From Litoreibacter halocynthiae (GTDB taxonomy: Bacteria; Pseudomonadota; Alphaproteobacteria; Rhodobacterales; Rhodobacteraceae): 64,000 nucleotides of DNA. The position numbers and the translations under genes are program-made. A model generated the notes under the pieces. It saw only the letters and a program-made list of their open reading frames with translations, was not told the origin of the DNA and searched no databases. The DNA lies in contig NZ_SOBH01000001.1 of NCBI RefSeq assembly GCF_004365635.1, positions 620,001-684,000 of the forward strand, given 5' to 3'. Every line of letters starts with the position of its first letter. Position 1 is the stretch's first letter. Positions 25,523 to 34,248 of this stretch are shown piece after piece.

Positions 25523-27892
25523 ATGCCCAAAGATGGTGGAATTGGCGCGCCGACGCGCCGCCGCGAGGACGTCCGCTTCCTGACCGGAACCGGTCAGTAT
25601 TGCGATGATATGAATATGTTCGGCCAGACGGCGGCGGTATTTGCGCGCTCGACCGTGGCCAATGGTGTGATCAAAAGCATCGACACTTCGGCGGCGGAAG
25701 CCATGCCCGGTGTGTTGGCGGTGTTCACGGGCGAAGACTTCGTTGAGGTCGGCGGCAACCCTGCGGGATGGCTGATCAACTCGCGCGACGGCACGCCGAT
25801 GCACGAGCCCAAGCGCCCAGTTTTGGCGCACGGCAAAGTCCGTCACGTTGGTGACGCCTATGCGGCAGTTATCGCTGAAACAATTGAACAGGCTAAAGAC
25901 GCGGTTGAGGCCATCGAGGCCGACATTGAAGAATTGCCTGCCATTGTGAACATGAAGGACGCTTTGGCGGCCGACCACTTTGTGCATGACGAGATCGGCA
26001 CCAACCAGTGTTTCGACTGGGGTTGGATCGAAGACAACCGCGCCGCAACGGATGCTGCCATCAAAGGTGCGCATCACGTCACGACGCTGGAGTTGGTGAA
26101 CAACCGTCTGGTGCCAAACGCGATGGAGCCACGCTGTTCCATGGCGCAATACAACCGCGCCAACGACGAATACGTGCTGCACACCACAAGCCAGAATCCG
26201 CACCTGACCCGGCTTTTGATCTCGGCGTTTGTGCTCGGCATTCCAGAGAATAAGCTGACCGTAATCGCACCTGATGTGGGCGGGGGTTTTGGCTCCAAGA
26301 TCTACCACTACGGCGAAGAGGCCTTGGTGCTGGCGGCGGCCAAAAAGATTGGCCGCCCTGTGAAATGGACGGCAGATCGCACCGAAGCGTTCCTGACGGA
26401 CGCGCATGGTCGTGACCACGTCACCAAGATCGAGTTGGCGCTGGATAAAGACGGCAACTTCCTCGCCTTCCGCACCGAAACCATGGCCAATGTTGGTGCC
26501 TACCTGTCGAACTTCTCGACCGCGACGCCAACCTTTCTGCACGGCACCTTGATGGCGGGTAACTACACCGTTCCCAACGTCTATGTGAACGTGAAGGCGG
26601 TCTTCACCAACACCGCGCCCGTTGACGCCTATCGCGGCGCGGGACGGCCGGAAGCCACGTTCTCGCTGGAGCGTGTCATCGACAAAGCGGCCCGCGAGAT
26701 CGGGATGGACCCGATTGAGTTGCGCCGGAAGAACTTCATCAAGCCGGATCAGTACCCCTTCGCGAGTGCGGCGGGTCTGGAATATGACAGCGGCAACTAT
26801 GACGCGCTGATGGACCAGATGGAGAAGGTCGCCGATATGGCCGGCTTTGAGGCCCGCCGCAAAGCGAGCGAGAAGAAGGGCAAACTGCGCGGCTTCGGCG
26901 TGAACGCCTATATTGAGGCTTGCGGCATCGCTCCGTCGAACCTTGTGGGTGTGCTGGGCTCTCGCGTGGGTCTTTATGACGCTGCGACTGTTCGGGTGAA
27001 CGCGACCGGGAACCTCTCCGTCATGGTGGGCGCTCACTCTCACGGCCAAGGCCACGAGACGGCCTTCCCGCAAGTGGTGGCAGAAATGCTGGGCATTGAT
27101 CCGCAAAGCATCGATATCGTGCATGGTGATACCTCCAAAATCCCGTTCGGGATGGGCACCTATGGCTCGCGTTCGCTGGCTGTCTGTGGCTCCGCCGTAG
27201 TGCGCGCCACCGAGAAGATCATAAACAAAGCCAAGAAGATCGCGGCCCACATGTTGGAAGCGTCCGATGGCGACATCGAGCTGAAAGACGGTGTGTTCTC
27301 GGTTGCTGGCACGGACAAATCGGTGACCTTCGGGGAGGTGGCGCTTAAAGCCTACATCCCGCATGAATTCCCGCTCGAAGATATCGAGCCGGGCTTGGAA
27401 GAGACCGCGTTCTACGATCCGGCCAACTTCACCTATCCGTCGGGCGCCTATTGCTGCGAGGTCGAGGTCGACCCCGATACCGGCAAGGTGACGGTGGAAA
27501 GCATGACCGCCGTGGACGATTTCGGCAACGTCATCAACCCGATGATCGTAACCGGTCAGGTGCATGGCGGCTTGGGCCAAGGCATCGGTCAGGCACTGTT
27601 GGAAAACACCACCTACGACGAGAACGGCCAGTTGCTGAGCGCGTCCTACATGGACTATGTCATGCCGCGCGCAGATGACCTGCCTTTCTACACCGTCGAT
27701 CACAGCCAAGGGAATGCCTGTACGCATAACCCGTTGGGTGTGAAAGGTTGTGGCGAGGCGGGCGCGATTGGCTCACCTCCGACAGTGGTGAACGCAGTGA
27801 TCGACGCGTTGCAATCGGGCGGCAAAAACGTCACCCATATCGACATGCCAATGACCCCGCATCGTGTGTGGTCGGCCATGCAGAACGCTTGA
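25523..27892 (+). CDS. coxL: Molybdenum hydroxylase large subunit, form II CoxL (aldehyde oxidase-like)
   Basis: 789 residues binding Mo-molybdopterin cytosine dinucleotide. The active-site loop reads A369-Y370-R371-G372-A373-G374-R375, the form II signature. Form I CO dehydrogenases have AYxCSFR, whose cysteine binds the Cu of the Mo-Cu site, and that cysteine is absent here. The GGGFGSK motif lies near residues 253-259, and the catalytic Glu is likely in GVKGCGEAGAIGSP near 741-754. Form II enzymes are poorly defined and many are aldehyde dehydrogenases. Next to PQQ alcohol oxidation genes, aldehyde oxidation is the likelier job. Ribosome site GGGAGGAATTTTC. Confidence 0.92.
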   Translation: MPKDGGIGAPTRRREDVRFLTGTGQYCDDMNMFGQTAAVFARSTVANGVIKSIDTSAAEAMPGVLAVFTGEDFVEVGGNPAGWLINSRDGTPMHEPKRPVLAHGKVRHVGDAYAAVIAETIEQAKDAVEAIEADIEELPAIVNMKDALAADHFVHDEIGTNQCFDWGWIEDNRAATDAAIKGAHHVTTLELVNNRLVPNAMEPRCSMAQYNRANDEYVLHTTSQNPHLTRLLISAFVLGIPENKLTVIAPDVGGGFGSKIYHYGEEALVLAAAKKIGRPVKWTADRTEAFLTDAHGRDHVTKIELALDKDGNFLAFRTETMANVGAYLSNFSTATPTFLHGTLMAGNYTVPNVYVNVKAVFTNTAPVDAYRGAGRPEATFSLERVIDKAAREIGMDPIELRRKNFIKPDQYPFASAAGLEYDSGNYDALMDQMEKVADMAGFEARRKASEKKGKLRGFGVNAYIEACGIAPSNLVGVLGSRVGLYDAATVRVNATGNLSVMVGAHSHGQGHETAFPQVVAEMLGIDPQSIDIVHGDTSKIPFGMGTYGSRSLAVCGSAVVRATEKIINKAKKIAAHMLEASDGDIELKDGVFSVAGTDKSVTFGEVALKAYIPHEFPLEDIEPGLEETAFYDPANFTYPSGAYCCEVEVDPDTGKVTVESMTAVDDFGNVINPMIVTGQVHGGLGQGIGQALLENTTYDENGQLLSASYMDYVMPRADDLPFYTVDHSQGNACTHNPLGVKGCGEAGAIGSPPTVVNAVIDALQSGGKNVTHIDMPMTPHRVWSAMQNA

Positions 27893-27905
27893 GAGGAGAG
27901 AGCAC

Positions 27906-28688
27906 ATGTATGCATTTGACATAGAGCGTCCCGCAACCGTGGCCGAGGCCGTAGCCGCGCTGAGCAATGAAGACGCGCAAGCGTTGGGGGGCGGGCAAAC
28001 CCTGATTCCCACGCTGAAGCAACGCTTGGCCAGCCCAGAAAAGCTGGTCTCGCTGACTGGCGTGGCTGAAATGAAGGGGATATCCTCTGCGGGTGGTATT
28101 CTCACCGTTGGCGGTGGAACCACCCACGACGATGTTGCGGCGGATGGTAGCTACAAGGCGCTGTCGGAGTTGGCCGCGAATATCGGTGATCCGGCTGTGC
28201 GCAGTCGCGGCACGATTGGCGGCTCCATTGCCAACAATGACCCGTCTGCGTGTTATCCGGCGGCGGCTTTGGGGTCTGGCGCGACCATCGTGACCAATGA
28301 ACGCGAGATAGCGGCGGATGACTATTTTGTCGGCATGTTCGAGACAGCACTGGGCGAGGGTGAGATCATCACCGCCGTCAAGTTTCCGATCCCCGAGAAA
28401 GCCAACTACCAAAAGTTCGTGCAGCCTGCCTCGCGTTTCGCGCTGGTCGGTGTGTTCGTGGCGAAAACGGCGGATGGAGTTCGGGTGGCTGTCACAGGGG
28501 CCTCCAACGAGGGTGTGCATCGCTGGAGCGCTGCCGAAGAGGCGCTGTCGAAAGATTTCTCGGCGGGTGCTTTGGATGGTCTCACCGTGAGCGCCGACGA
28601 CTTGATCGCGGACTTGCACGGCTCGGCAGAGTATCGCGCGCATTTGGTTTCAGTGATGACCAAGCGGGCAGTCGCGGCTGCGTCGTAG
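27906..28688 (+). CDS. coxM: Molybdenum hydroxylase FAD-binding medium subunit (CoxM)
   Basis: 260 residues. The FAD-binding motifs AGGQTLIP-like (LGGGQTLIPTLKQRL near residues 33-47) and TIGGSIANNDP near 105-115 are clear. It receives electrons from the [2Fe-2S] subunit and passes them to the respiratory chain. The start ATG 27906 follows GAGAGGAGAGAGCAC and comes 13 bases after the coxL stop; an in-frame start further upstream lies inside coxL. It is the last gene of the operon, followed by a terminator. Confidence 0.93.
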   Translation: MYAFDIERPATVAEAVAALSNEDAQALGGGQTLIPTLKQRLASPEKLVSLTGVAEMKGISSAGGILTVGGGTTHDDVAADGSYKALSELAANIGDPAVRSRGTIGGSIANNDPSACYPAAALGSGATIVTNEREIAADDYFVGMFETALGEGEIITAVKFPIPEKANYQKFVQPASRFALVGVFVAKTADGVRVAVTGASNEGVHRWSAAEEALSKDFSAGALDGLTVSADDLIADLHGSAEYRAHLVSVMTKRAVAAAS

Positions 28689-28712
28689 CCCGATTTTCAT
28701 TGAGTGATTGGC

Positions 28713-28737
28713 AGGCCCCGCCACCTTGGCGGGGCCT
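28713..28737 (+). terminator. Terminator hairpin between coxM and apbE
   Basis: Perfect 10-bp GC-rich stem AGGCCCCGCC (28713-28722) with GGCGGGGCCT (28728-28737) and a 5-nt loop, followed by ATTTCG. It sits in the 62-base gap between convergent coxM and apbE and may stop transcription from both sides. Confidence 0.8.
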
Positions 28738-28750
28738 ATTTCGTGCCTGG

Positions 28751-29620
28751 TTAAATCGTGGTCAAATCGCCGTCGAACGTCACCAGTGTCACCCGACGAA
28801 GCCCCGCGGCGCGGGCGATGCTTCCAACCATGTTACGCGGTGCCAATACCAGCGCAGTGGACAAGGCATCGGCCATCGTGGCGGTCTCGGCTTCGACCGA
28901 CACCGTCGACCATTGAGGGCGCGCGGTGGGGTGTAGAATATGAGCTTGCGAACCCAGACTAAGCGCTGAGGGGCTAGAGGTCGCCACAGCACCCGTAGAG
29001 AGTGCGCGTGACCCGAAGTAGCCGTGATCAGGATCGCTTAACCCGATGCTCCATGGCCCGCCGACGCCGCGATACTCTCCAATGTTGACCAGTGTATTCG
29101 TCAAGCCGCTGCGCGTTAGTGCGTCGACGACGAGATCAGTGGCAAAGCCTTGCGCGATTCCGTTGAACGTCAATGATTGGCCAGCATCAAGGGTGATCCG
29201 ATCAGTGTCGAAGCTGACTCTCTCCCATCCGATTGCGACCTGCGCGGCGGTCAGATCGCGCCCTTCTGCAAGCGCGTGCCACAATGGCTGCACGGTTGGA
29301 TCGAACAGACCACCGGTGATCCGGTAGGCATCATCGGAGGCTCTCATGAGCGCAAGGAAGCGACGGCCCGGATCGACGAGTGCGCCAGAGTTGTTCAAAC
29401 GGGACAGGCTGGATGCTGGATCATACAGGCTGAACAATTGCTCAATTTCGCGAATGGTTCGTCGGGCTTCGGCGAGGGCTGGTTTTGCCAAATCGCTCGG
29501 GCCGTTGATCGTGATGCTGACATCGGCCCCGAATGCGCGTCCCTGCCAGCTATTCGCATGCGCAGGGAAGGCGGCGAAGGAGGCAGAGATGGTAAGAAAG
29601 CGGCGGCGTGTCAGTTTCAT
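28751..29620 (-). CDS. apbE: ApbE/NosX-like FAD:protein FMN transferase, Tat-exported
   Basis: 289 residues. The N terminus MKLTRRRFLTISA is a twin-arginine signal, with cleavage near AHA. The ApbE fold is indicated by FSLYDPASSLSRLN near residues 63-76, the GIAQGFATD motif near 155-163 and a C-terminal TMADALSTAL. ApbE enzymes attach FMN covalently to a Thr or Ser of target proteins in the periplasm, with Mg. The target is almost surely the NosR-like protein encoded upstream, whose stop it overlaps by four bases (ATGA at 29617-29620). NosX plays this role for NosR in denitrifiers, but no nos genes are here. Confidence 0.9.
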   Translation of the reverse strand: MKLTRRRFLTISASFAAFPAHANSWQGRAFGADVSITINGPSDLAKPALAEARRTIREIEQLFSLYDPASSLSRLNNSGALVDPGRRFLALMRASDDAYRITGGLFDPTVQPLWHALAEGRDLTAAQVAIGWERVSFDTDRITLDAGQSLTFNGIAQGFATDLVVDALTRSGLTNTLVNIGEYRGVGGPWSIGLSDPDHGYFGSRALSTGAVATSSPSALSLGSQAHILHPTARPQWSTVSVEAETATMADALSTALVLAPRNMVGSIARAAGLRRVTLVTFDGDLTTI

Positions 29621-31713
29621 TCGGCGGCCATCCCGATTTTGCGTCCCTTGGCGGCGAGGATCAGCGGGACGCATTGCGTCTCGTCATCGTGGATCGTGAC
29701 GCAGTCCAGGCACTGGAAACACTCTGAATACTCGATCTCACCAGTTTTCTTGATCGCCCCGTAGTTGCATTTGACGCGGCACAGCTGGCACGGAGAGCCA
29801 CACTCGGTGCGGCGTGCAATCCAGTCGCGACCCCTGACCAACCCACCAATCGCCATGACGGCCCCAAGCGGGCAAAGGTAGCGGCAGAAACCTTTGAACA
29901 GCACCATCGACAAGAGCAGAAGGCCAACGGCGTAGGCTACGTAGTACCATTCACGGATGAAGTAGGTGGTGATTGCGGTCTTGAACGGCTCCACCTCAAT
30001 GGCTTTGTCGAGGCGGGCAGGGGTGGTGAAAATGATCGCAACTAGCCCCGCCAGCACCGCGTATTTCAGCCATTTCAAACGGTGATCCCATTTCACCGAC
30101 GGCTCGATCTGCGGCAGACGTAATAGACGCCCCAAATGATGCGCAAATTCTTGCATCGCGCCAAATGGGCACAGCCAGCCACAGAAAAGCCCACGACCCC
30201 AGAGGACAAAGCCAAGAATGGTGACGGCCCAGATGACCAAAGAAAACGGATCATAAAGCAAGAATGCGAAGCTTCCGCTGTCTTTCGCAGTGCGAAGAAC
30301 CGCCATTGGGGTTGCGATGGACAACTGCCCTTGTCCCCACCAGCCAATGAACACCGTCACGAAGGCCAGAATGCCTAACCGGATCGGGGTGAAGAACTTG
30401 TGTCCTGCCAAGCGGTTGAGGCGCAGGCCTAGCAGGGCGACCAGCCCCGCCAGAAAAACGCAAAGTATGACCAGATCAGTGGCCCGATTGCGCAAGGCGT
30501 CAACCCAAGGCGGCGTGGGTTTGACGACTTCGGGGCGCGAATAGAACCGCTCCGGCGTTGTGTGGGTTGCGGTCAACGTGACGGATCCGACTTCGGGTTG
30601 GAACACGCCATGGGACCGAAGGGCTTTGACTTGCAGGGTCCAGTCAGCTGCCGGATCAAACCCGAGGCGTCGGTCCGTGCGCAAAATCAGCGCGGCGCCA
30701 TCTTGAATGTCTTCGGGCAGGTCTTTGTTCATCTCGACATAGATATCGGCGTCGCGGAATGCTACGGGAAAGCCCCCCTGATCGGCGCTGATGAGGTCAG
30801 GCGCCGTATTTCGCACGAAGTCTTCGGTGATAAGCCCATGGCGGGCAGTTTCGACCAGCAATACGGGTTCGTCCGTCGTTGAAATCGACATGAACTCGCG
30901 CAGTTCTTCGTAGCTGTCCTTGGACAAAACCGCCTTTGCAATGGACGGCGGGCCGAGGTCGATGATCCAAAGATCAAGATATGTTCCGTTGGGATCATCC
31001 TGCGCTTCCGGGTCGTCATCTTCCCAAAGGGTACCTTCAAAGACAGCATTGAGTTCGGCGTTGGTAACCACTTTGCGGGTCGCGATGCCTTGCTCGACCA
31101 ACGCGGCCCAGTCCAGCGGTTCGGAATACTCGAGATTAGGATAAGCTGGCGGACCGGTCGAGATGCCGTTCATCTTCTCGCGCGCCACCTTCAAGGCCGC
31201 GGCCAGCAAACTCTCATGGGCGATCCGCACCGAGGCCGTCGCCTTGGTCACCCCATCCAGATAGACAAGGGCTGACCCGCCTCCGTCGCCGCCGTATGGC
31301 GTGCCGACCACCAAACTGTCCGAGATGGAATGCCCGCGATACTGCTCGAAGAATTTGTGAAATGGAGCTTCGCCGAGGCCCGACACGAAAATGGGCTCGT
31401 TGTGGGAGATGAGTTTGACGTCCAGAAACCGGCCGTCCAGATCAAGAACCACCAGCATGTTGATCGGGGCACCGGAAAAGCCGGGAAGCGGGGCCATGGG
31501 TTCTGTCTCGAAGACGTATCCGGCTTCCGCCCCGCCAGAGTTCAGCAATTGCCAGACACCTTGGTCATTGAGCGGTTCACCCAACGACATGGGCGGCACG
31601 ATATAGGGCGCTAGCGTTTCGCGGGTCAACGGTTCCGCAATAACCGACACGGCGCAAGCGACCCAAAGGGCCGCGCCCCAAACCAGCGCAGTGAGTGATT
31701 TGCCTCCCAACAT
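29617..31713 (-). CDS. NosR/NirI-like membrane polyferredoxin with covalent-FMN domain
   Basis: 698 residues. A signal peptide (1-26) is followed by a periplasmic FMN-binding domain (about 85-185) with the likely flavinylation site D153-GVTKAT159; the usual Gly before Ala-Thr is Lys here. Several membrane helices (about 412-620) carry the paired motifs C511-GWLC515-P and C610-RYLC614-P. The C-terminal cytoplasmic part has Cys at 638, 642, 645 and 649 and a second set at 665, 668, 671 and 681, consistent with two [4Fe-4S] clusters. This build moves electrons across the membrane. NosR supports N2O reductase, but nosZ, nosD, nosF and nosY are absent, so the partner must be different, perhaps the quinoprotein or Mo-hydroxylase chain nearby. 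Confidence 0.9.
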   Translation of the reverse strand: MLGGKSLTALVWGAALWVACAVSVIAEPLTRETLAPYIVPPMSLGEPLNDQGVWQLLNSGGAEAGYVFETEPMAPLPGFSGAPINMLVVLDLDGRFLDVKLISHNEPIFVSGLGEAPFHKFFEQYRGHSISDSLVVGTPYGGDGGGSALVYLDGVTKATASVRIAHESLLAAALKVAREKMNGISTGPPAYPNLEYSEPLDWAALVEQGIATRKVVTNAELNAVFEGTLWEDDDPEAQDDPNGTYLDLWIIDLGPPSIAKAVLSKDSYEELREFMSISTTDEPVLLVETARHGLITEDFVRNTAPDLISADQGGFPVAFRDADIYVEMNKDLPEDIQDGAALILRTDRRLGFDPAADWTLQVKALRSHGVFQPEVGSVTLTATHTTPERFYSRPEVVKPTPPWVDALRNRATDLVILCVFLAGLVALLGLRLNRLAGHKFFTPIRLGILAFVTVFIGWWGQGQLSIATPMAVLRTAKDSGSFAFLLYDPFSLVIWAVTILGFVLWGRGLFCGWLCPFGAMQEFAHHLGRLLRLPQIEPSVKWDHRLKWLKYAVLAGLVAIIFTTPARLDKAIEVEPFKTAITTYFIREWYYVAYAVGLLLLSMVLFKGFCRYLCPLGAVMAIGGLVRGRDWIARRTECGSPCQLCRVKCNYGAIKKTGEIEYSECFQCLDCVTIHDDETQCVPLILAAKGRKIGMAAE

Positions 31714-31817
31714 AACTGCAGATTAGGTGGGCGCGGGCGCGCTCCCTATTCGACTAAGGTATAAGCGCGTTGATTAGCCCTTGGGCGCACAGGTCTTTCC
31801 GTGACAGTCTGACGGCA

Positions 31818-32591
31818 ATGTCGAGCCCGTCACCTCAAAATCAAACCATTGTGGTTATGATCTCCCTTGCCGGACTGGTTGCCCTTTGGGCTGTTGCCGC
31901 GTGGTGGGGGGCAGACCCGACAGTGTTGCCAAGTCCGAGTGAGGTTTGGAGCATTTTTGTTAGCGAAACTGCCTCGGGCGAATTGCCCCGTCATGTGCTC
32001 GCCACACTGCGACGCGTTTTACTAGCGTTCATACTGGCCATGGCGTTTGGCATCGTTATTGGCATTTCCATGGGGATGAACGGCACGCTTAATCGCTGGT
32101 TCGGGGCGTGGTTGGTGGTGCTGCTGAATGTGCCGGCATTGGTGGTGATCGTGCTGTGCTACTTGTGGATCGGGCTTAATGAAGTGGCGGCCATTACGGC
32201 GGTCGCCTTGAACAAGACAGCGATGGTTGCGGTCACCGTTCGCGAAGGTGTGCACGCGCTTGACCCCAAACTTAAAGAGATGTCGCAGGCCTATCGCATG
32301 TCGGTGCTAACGCGGTTGCGTCATGTCATCCTACCTCAGCTATGGCCGTATCTCGCGTCCAGCACCCGCAATGGGTTGGCGATCATCTGGAAGATCGTGC
32401 TGGTCGTTGAATTTCTGGGTCGCAGTGACGGGGTCGGCTTTCAGATACATCTATACTTCCAGCTGTTTGAAACCGGATACGTGCTCGCTTACGCGCTGAG
32501 CTTTGTGGCGTTGATGCTTGTCCTTGAATACGGCGTCATCGGTGTGGTCGAGCGACGCGCAACACGCTGGCGGCAGCCACGAACAAGCTAA
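31818..32591 (+). CDS. ABC transporter permease, SsuC/TauC-like, apart from its partners
   Basis: 257 residues with about six membrane segments. The EAA-type loop lies near EMSQAYRMSVLTRLRHVILP (about residues 157-176). Family and size fit the permeases that pair with NMT1/SsuA binding proteins and SsuB ATPases. The only such partners in the window are at 16230-17910 on the same strand, about 13.9 kb upstream. I start at ATG 31818 because the longer frame opens with a TTG and adds a polar extension; the ribosome site is weak either way. It is divergent from the NosR-like gene (104 bases between starts). Confidence 0.85.
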   Translation: MSSPSPQNQTIVVMISLAGLVALWAVAAWWGADPTVLPSPSEVWSIFVSETASGELPRHVLATLRRVLLAFILAMAFGIVIGISMGMNGTLNRWFGAWLVVLLNVPALVVIVLCYLWIGLNEVAAITAVALNKTAMVAVTVREGVHALDPKLKEMSQAYRMSVLTRLRHVILPQLWPYLASSTRNGLAIIWKIVLVVEFLGRSDGVGFQIHLYFQLFETGYVLAYALSFVALMLVLEYGVIGVVERRATRWRQPRTS

Positions 32592-32864
32592 ATCCGCCGG
32601 ATTTGGTTTTGAGTGGGATAGTGACCTTCAAACGCGTTCGGGCTTACCTGACATGAAAGCACCGCTTACGAAGAGGCGAGGCGACGGGATGCAAGATTTG
32701 TGACCAGCCGTCTTTTTCCTGTTACTTTCAAGACCTAGAGCTTGCGCGAGGCAAGCGGGTGCTGGGGTTAGGCCAGTGTGGCCCAACAGACTTGCCACGC
32801 TCGCAACCGTACCGCTAAGCTGGTGGTATCGAATAGAAATCATTAGTGAGTCTGGGAGGACATC
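32592..32864. other. Intergenic region upstream of ugpB
   Basis: 273 bases without a supportable gene. There are short inverted words (GCTTGC and GCAAGC near 32740-32757; GGCC pairs near 32772-32783) but no clear terminator or operator. The ugp promoter should be in its right half, and GGGAGGACATC before ATG 32865 is the ribosome site. Confidence 0.5.
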
Positions 32865-34175
32865 ATGAAGATCAGAACACTTCTCGGCGCGTTCGCGTCG
32901 ACCATCGCGCTGTCATCAAACGCGTATGCTGCAACAGAAATCCAGTGGTGGCATGCGTTCACCGGACGCTTAGGAGAGCTGCTTGCTGAGCAAATCGAAG
33001 AGTTCAACGCAAGCCAGTCAGACTTTGTTGTCGTTGGCAGCCACAAGGGCAACTACTCCGAGACTTTGAACGCGGGCATCGCTGCATTCCGCGCCGGTGA
33101 GCAGCCGCATATTCTGATGGTTTTCGAGGTTGGCACAGCCACCATGATGGCGGCAAAAGGTGCGATCAACCCGGTCTACGAAGTGATGGCAGAAGGCGGT
33201 GCACCGTTTGACCCCGACGCTTACATGGGCGCTGTCAAAGGGTACTACACGACCACCGATGGCGACATGCTGTCACTTCCTTACAACTCTTCTACGCCGG
33301 TTTTGTATGTGAACCGCGACGCGTTCACCGCTGCGGGCCTTGATCCTGACATGGACCTGTCCACATGGCAGAATGTGGGCGAGGCGCTCGACGGCCTGAA
33401 GGCCGGCGGCGAGGATTGCCCACTGGTCACCGCTTGGCAAAGCTGGGTCCATCTGGAGAACATGTCGGCATGGCATGACGTGCCGTTCGCATCCAAGGAG
33501 AACGGCTTTGCCGGTCTCGACACAGAGTTGATGCTGAACGGGCCTGTGCAGGTCGCCCATATCGAAGCGATGGGGCAGTGGGCCAAAGACGCTAAGTTCA
33601 TCTACACCGGACGACGCAACGAAGGCGGCGCCAACTTCCGCGCAGGCGAATGCGCGCTGTTCACCGAAAGCTCTGCTGGCTATGCGGGTGTGAAGGCAGA
33701 GGCGAAGTTCGACTTTGACATTCGCTCGCTTCCGTATTGGGAAGGTGCGGGCAACGCCCCACAAAACACCATCATCGGCGGGTCGTCTCTTTGGGTCATG
33801 GCTGGCCATGACGCCGAGGAATACAAAGGCGTCTCCCAGTTCCTGTCCTTCCTGTCCAGTTCCGACGTTCAGGCTAAATGGCACCAGAACACCGGTTACC
33901 TGCCAATCACTACAGAAGCTGCAGAGCAGACCAAGGCAGAAGGGTTCTATGACGCGAACCCAGGCACCGAGATTGCTGGTATGCAGATGACCGGAAAAGC
34001 CCCAACCGGCAATTCCAAAGGTCTGCGTTTGGGCTCCTTCGACCAGATCCGCGGGATCATCGACGAAGAGCTGGAAGCTGTTTGGGCCGGTGACAAGGAC
34101 GCGCAAACTGCCCTTGATAGCGCCAAAGAGCGCGGCGACGCGTTACTACGCCGCTTTGAACAAGCAAACCGCTAA
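32865..34175 (+). CDS. ugpB: UgpB, periplasmic binding protein for glycerol-3-phosphate / glycerophosphodiesters
   Basis: 436 residues with a signal peptide (about 1-23, AYAA-T). The mature start ATEIQWWHAFTGRLGELL and the stretch GNYSETLNAGIAAFRAGEQPHI identify UgpB in the family 1 extracellular solute-binding group. In E. coli Ugp imports sn-glycerol-3-phosphate and glycerophosphodiesters such as glycerophosphocholine. It is the first gene of ugpB-A-E-C. A strong hairpin lies between ugpB and ugpA, as often seen when the binding protein must be made in excess. Confidence 0.93.
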   Translation: MKIRTLLGAFASTIALSSNAYAATEIQWWHAFTGRLGELLAEQIEEFNASQSDFVVVGSHKGNYSETLNAGIAAFRAGEQPHILMVFEVGTATMMAAKGAINPVYEVMAEGGAPFDPDAYMGAVKGYYTTTDGDMLSLPYNSSTPVLYVNRDAFTAAGLDPDMDLSTWQNVGEALDGLKAGGEDCPLVTAWQSWVHLENMSAWHDVPFASKENGFAGLDTELMLNGPVQVAHIEAMGQWAKDAKFIYTGRRNEGGANFRAGECALFTESSAGYAGVKAEAKFDFDIRSLPYWEGAGNAPQNTIIGGSSLWVMAGHDAEEYKGVSQFLSFLSSSDVQAKWHQNTGYLPITTEAAEQTKAEGFYDANPGTEIAGMQMTGKAPTGNSKGLRLGSFDQIRGIIDEELEAVWAGDKDAQTALDSAKERGDALLRRFEQANR

Positions 34176-34184
34176 ACCAAATTT

Positions 34185-34215
34185 GCAAGGCGCTGGACAT
34201 ACTCCAGCGCCTTGC
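34185..34215 (+). terminator. Intra-operon hairpin between ugpB and ugpA
   Basis: Perfect 12-bp stem GCAAGGCGCTGG (34185-34196) with CCAGCGCCTTGC (34204-34215) and a 7-nt loop. No T run follows, so it looks like a partial terminator or an RNA-end stabiliser that favours ugpB over the membrane genes. Confidence 0.7.
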
Positions 34216-34248
34216 ACTTGCGACTGATTGAAGGGGCGAATACTCTGA

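Noticed and set aside
25475-27727. 750-codon open frame antisense to coxL
   Set aside because: It lies opposite a well-conserved gene with all expected motifs. The antisense product has low-complexity His/Arg/Val-rich composition typical of a GC-rich shadow frame and resembles no family.
24448-28688. Carbon monoxide dehydrogenase for CO oxidation
   Set aside because: The form I cysteine motif AYxCSFR is absent from CoxL, and coxD, coxE and coxF are not in the window.
28751-31713. Part of a denitrification (nos) cluster
   Set aside because: No nosZ, nosD, nosF, nosY or nosL lies within reach on either side; only the NosR-like and ApbE/NosX-like pair is present.
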